A DNA stretch of 7,258 nt from CBDVAK01 sp965371945 (GTDB lineage Bacteria > Pseudomonadota > Gammaproteobacteria > Competibacterales > JAHEDQ01). The stretch spans positions 1 through 7,258 of the forward strand of contig CBDVAK010000175.1 of assembly GCA_965371945.1 (NCBI GenBank). Direction: 5' to 3'. Shown here one piece after another: positions 6,269 to 7,258 of this stretch. Within the stretch, counting starts at the first letter, position 1; every line of letters starts with the position of its first letter. A program made the position numbers and the translations under genes. The notes under the pieces were generated by a model that was not told the origin of the DNA, did no database searches, and saw only the letters and a list, made by a program, of their open reading frames with translations.

Positions 6269-6340
6269 GTCCGGTGTCCCGGCAGTATCGTGGCGCGTTT
6301 GAAGTGCCTGATCATCGGCGGGTGGCGGAGGATTGCAGCG
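6269..6340. other. Divergent intergenic spacer (HisA-like gene / MfnF-like gene)
   Basis: These 72 nt between two divergent starts should hold promoters for at least one of the genes. I see no convincing -35/-10 pair on either strand. TTGAAG at 6299-6304 resembles a -35 box but has no -10 at normal distance. A TGATCA palindrome at 6309-6314 does not extend. Confidence 0.4.
6327..6332 (+). promoter_or_regulatory. Ribosome binding site for the TTG-started MfnF-like gene
   Basis: GGAGGA matches the core Shine-Dalgarno sequence and lies eight nt before TTG at 6341. It decides the start of a gene with no ATG near its N-terminus. Confidence 0.8.
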
Positions 6341-7258
6341 TTGAATACAGCTTACACGATTGGCTGGGATCTGGGCGGCGCCCACCTGAAAGCCGCACTG
6401 ATATCTGCCGATGGCGTATTGGAGGACGTGGTCCAGTTACCTTGCCCATTGTGGCAGCAGATCGGGCACCTCGGGACGGCCGTGGACCAGGTACTGCGCC
6501 GGTGGCCACAGGCAACTCGCCATGCGGTCACCATGACCGGGGAAATGGTGGACCTGTTTGCCGATCGCGATACCGGCGTCAGCGAACTCGTCGCTTGCAT
6601 GCAAGCGCGAATCGAGGCGTCCCGGCTGCTGGTGTTTACCGGTCGCGATGGGTTTGTGGACAGCGCCGAGGCGGCAACTCACAGCGCCGCGATTGCTTCG
6701 GCGAACTGGTTGGCGACCGCCACTTACCTCAGCCGGCAGATCCCCACCGCGCTGTTTGTGGATATCGGCAGTACCACCACCGATGTGGTTGCGATCGTGG
6801 ACGGCCGGGTCGCGGGTTCCAGCACCAGCGACGCGGATCGCCTCGCCAGTGACGAACTGGTCTATACCGGTGTGGTCCGCACCCCGGTGTGCGCGATGGT
6901 CACCCGGGTGCCGTTCAAGGGGCGCTGGCAGACCCTCACCGCCGAGCTGTTTGCGACCAGTGCCGATGTGTATCGGCTGTTGGGTGAACTCCCTGACCAC
7001 GCCGATCAGATGGCGACCGCGGACGGGCGTGGCAAGAGTGTGCCGGAGAGTGAGGCGCGTCTGGCGCGCATGTTGGGCCGCGACTGTGAAGCAGGGGAGC
7101 GGCAGGAATGGCGACAGTTGGCCGGGTTCCTGGCCCGCCGGCAACAGCAGCAAATTCTGGACGCGGTGGCGCGGGTGTCTTCATCCGCCGGGCTCGCGGA
7201 TGATGCACCCCTGGTGGCAGCGGGAGTGGGACGATTCGTGACCGCAAAGCTGGCCTGC
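6341..7258 (+). CDS. mfnF: MfnF-like ASKHA/hydantoinase-family protein, H4MPT-linked C1 pathway (3' end beyond window)
   Basis: A frame open without stops for 306 codons from TTG 6341 to the last base encodes an ASKHA-fold protein of the 'probable H4MPT-linked C1 transfer pathway' family. This is the group of archaeal MfnF, which joins the aminomethylfuran diphosphate unit to gamma-glutamyltyramine in methanofuran synthesis. Seen here are the N-terminal phosphate-binding motif IGWDLGGAHLKAALIS (7-22), a second phosphate loop FVDIGSTTTDVVAIVDG (139-155) typical of hydantoinase A/oxoprolinase relatives, and a C-terminal glycine motif LVAAGVGRF (291-299). Family length is roughly 320-350, so only the extreme C-terminus should be missing. 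The start is supported by GGAGGA eight nt upstream and by the motif beginning six residues in; an in-frame GTG at 6290 is a poorer alternative. In bacteria the product would be methylofuran, whose amine component may differ from the archaeal one, so substrate identity is inferred. Confidence 0.87.
   Translation, partial: MNTAYTIGWDLGGAHLKAALISADGVLEDVVQLPCPLWQQIGHLGTAVDQVLRRWPQATRHAVTMTGEMVDLFADRDTGVSELVACMQARIEASRLLVFTGRDGFVDSAEAATHSAAIASANWLATATYLSRQIPTALFVDIGSTTTDVVAIVDGRVAGSSTSDADRLASDELVYTGVVRTPVCAMVTRVPFKGRWQTLTAELFATSADVYRLLGELPDHADQMATADGRGKSVPESEARLARMLGRDCEAGERQEWRQLAGFLARRQQQQILDAVARVSSSAGLADDAPLVAAGVGRFVTAKLAC

Noticed and set aside
6274..6852. Plus-strand 192-codon frame in the MfnF-like region
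   Set aside because: It is an out-of-frame shadow rich in Arg/Gly; the overlapping frame from TTG 6341 carries the ASKHA motifs and the SD.
6437..7153. Minus-strand 238-codon frame near the window end
   Set aside because: It is antisense to the MfnF-like gene, with no recognisable fold.
6558..7241. Plus-strand 227-codon frame near the window end
   Set aside because: It is another shadow of the MfnF-like frame, rich in Arg, Pro, Ser and Trp, with no motif and no SD.
1..7258. CRISPR arrays, tRNA/rRNA genes, insertion sequences or phage genes
   Set aside because: I see no direct-repeat arrays, cloverleaf-like sequence, transposase motifs or terminal inverted repeats; the window is ordinary dense coding DNA with a metabolic theme.

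Overview
The window is a GC-rich, tightly packed bacterial segment that carries part of a tetrahydromethanopterin (H4MPT)-linked one-carbon (formaldehyde oxidation) gene island of the kind found in methylotrophic and methanotrophic proteobacteria. The diagnostic genes are mtdB (methylene-H4MPT dehydrogenase), mch (methenyl-H4MPT cyclohydrolase) and fae (formaldehyde-activating enzyme). The Fae sequence and the gene content look proteobacterial to me, possibly gammaproteobacterial. That placement rests on recalled sequence resemblance, not a search.

Layout. Positions 22-4944 hold five plus-strand genes in what looks like one operon: mtdB, an ATP-grasp protein, mch, a RimK-like ATP-grasp ligase and a CitG/MdcB-like (triphosphoribosyl-dephospho-CoA synthase family) protein. 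The junctions are a 47-nt gap, a 46-nt overlap, direct abutment (TAG|ATG) and a 4-nt GTGA overlap. A 76-nt spacer follows, with two hairpins in and next to it and a strong Shine-Dalgarno (SD) sequence, then fae (5021-5530). Fae ends at a long GC-rich terminator-like hairpin. Beyond it lies a minus-strand HisA/HisF-family TIM-barrel gene (5561-6268) convergent with fae. A plus-strand ASKHA/hydantoinase-like gene, related to the methanofuran-biosynthesis protein MfnF, starts at a TTG codon at 6341 and runs off the window end.

How the genes fit together. Fae condenses formaldehyde with dephospho-H4MPT to methylene-H4MPT. MtdB oxidises this to methenyl-H4MPT with reduction of NAD(P). Mch hydrolyses methenyl- to formyl-H4MPT, which would be passed to a formyltransferase/hydrolase complex (Fhc, not in the window) that uses methylofuran. 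The other five genes (two ATP-grasp proteins, CitG-like, HisA-like, MfnF-like) belong to families that co-occur with this pathway and probably make its cofactors, dephospho-H4MPT and methylofuran. Most have no assigned reaction in bacteria, and they are the least described part of the window.

Every stretch above about 100 nt is accounted for by genes. The long antisense open frames opposite mtdB, the ATP-grasp gene, mch and the CitG-like gene are high-GC shadows.
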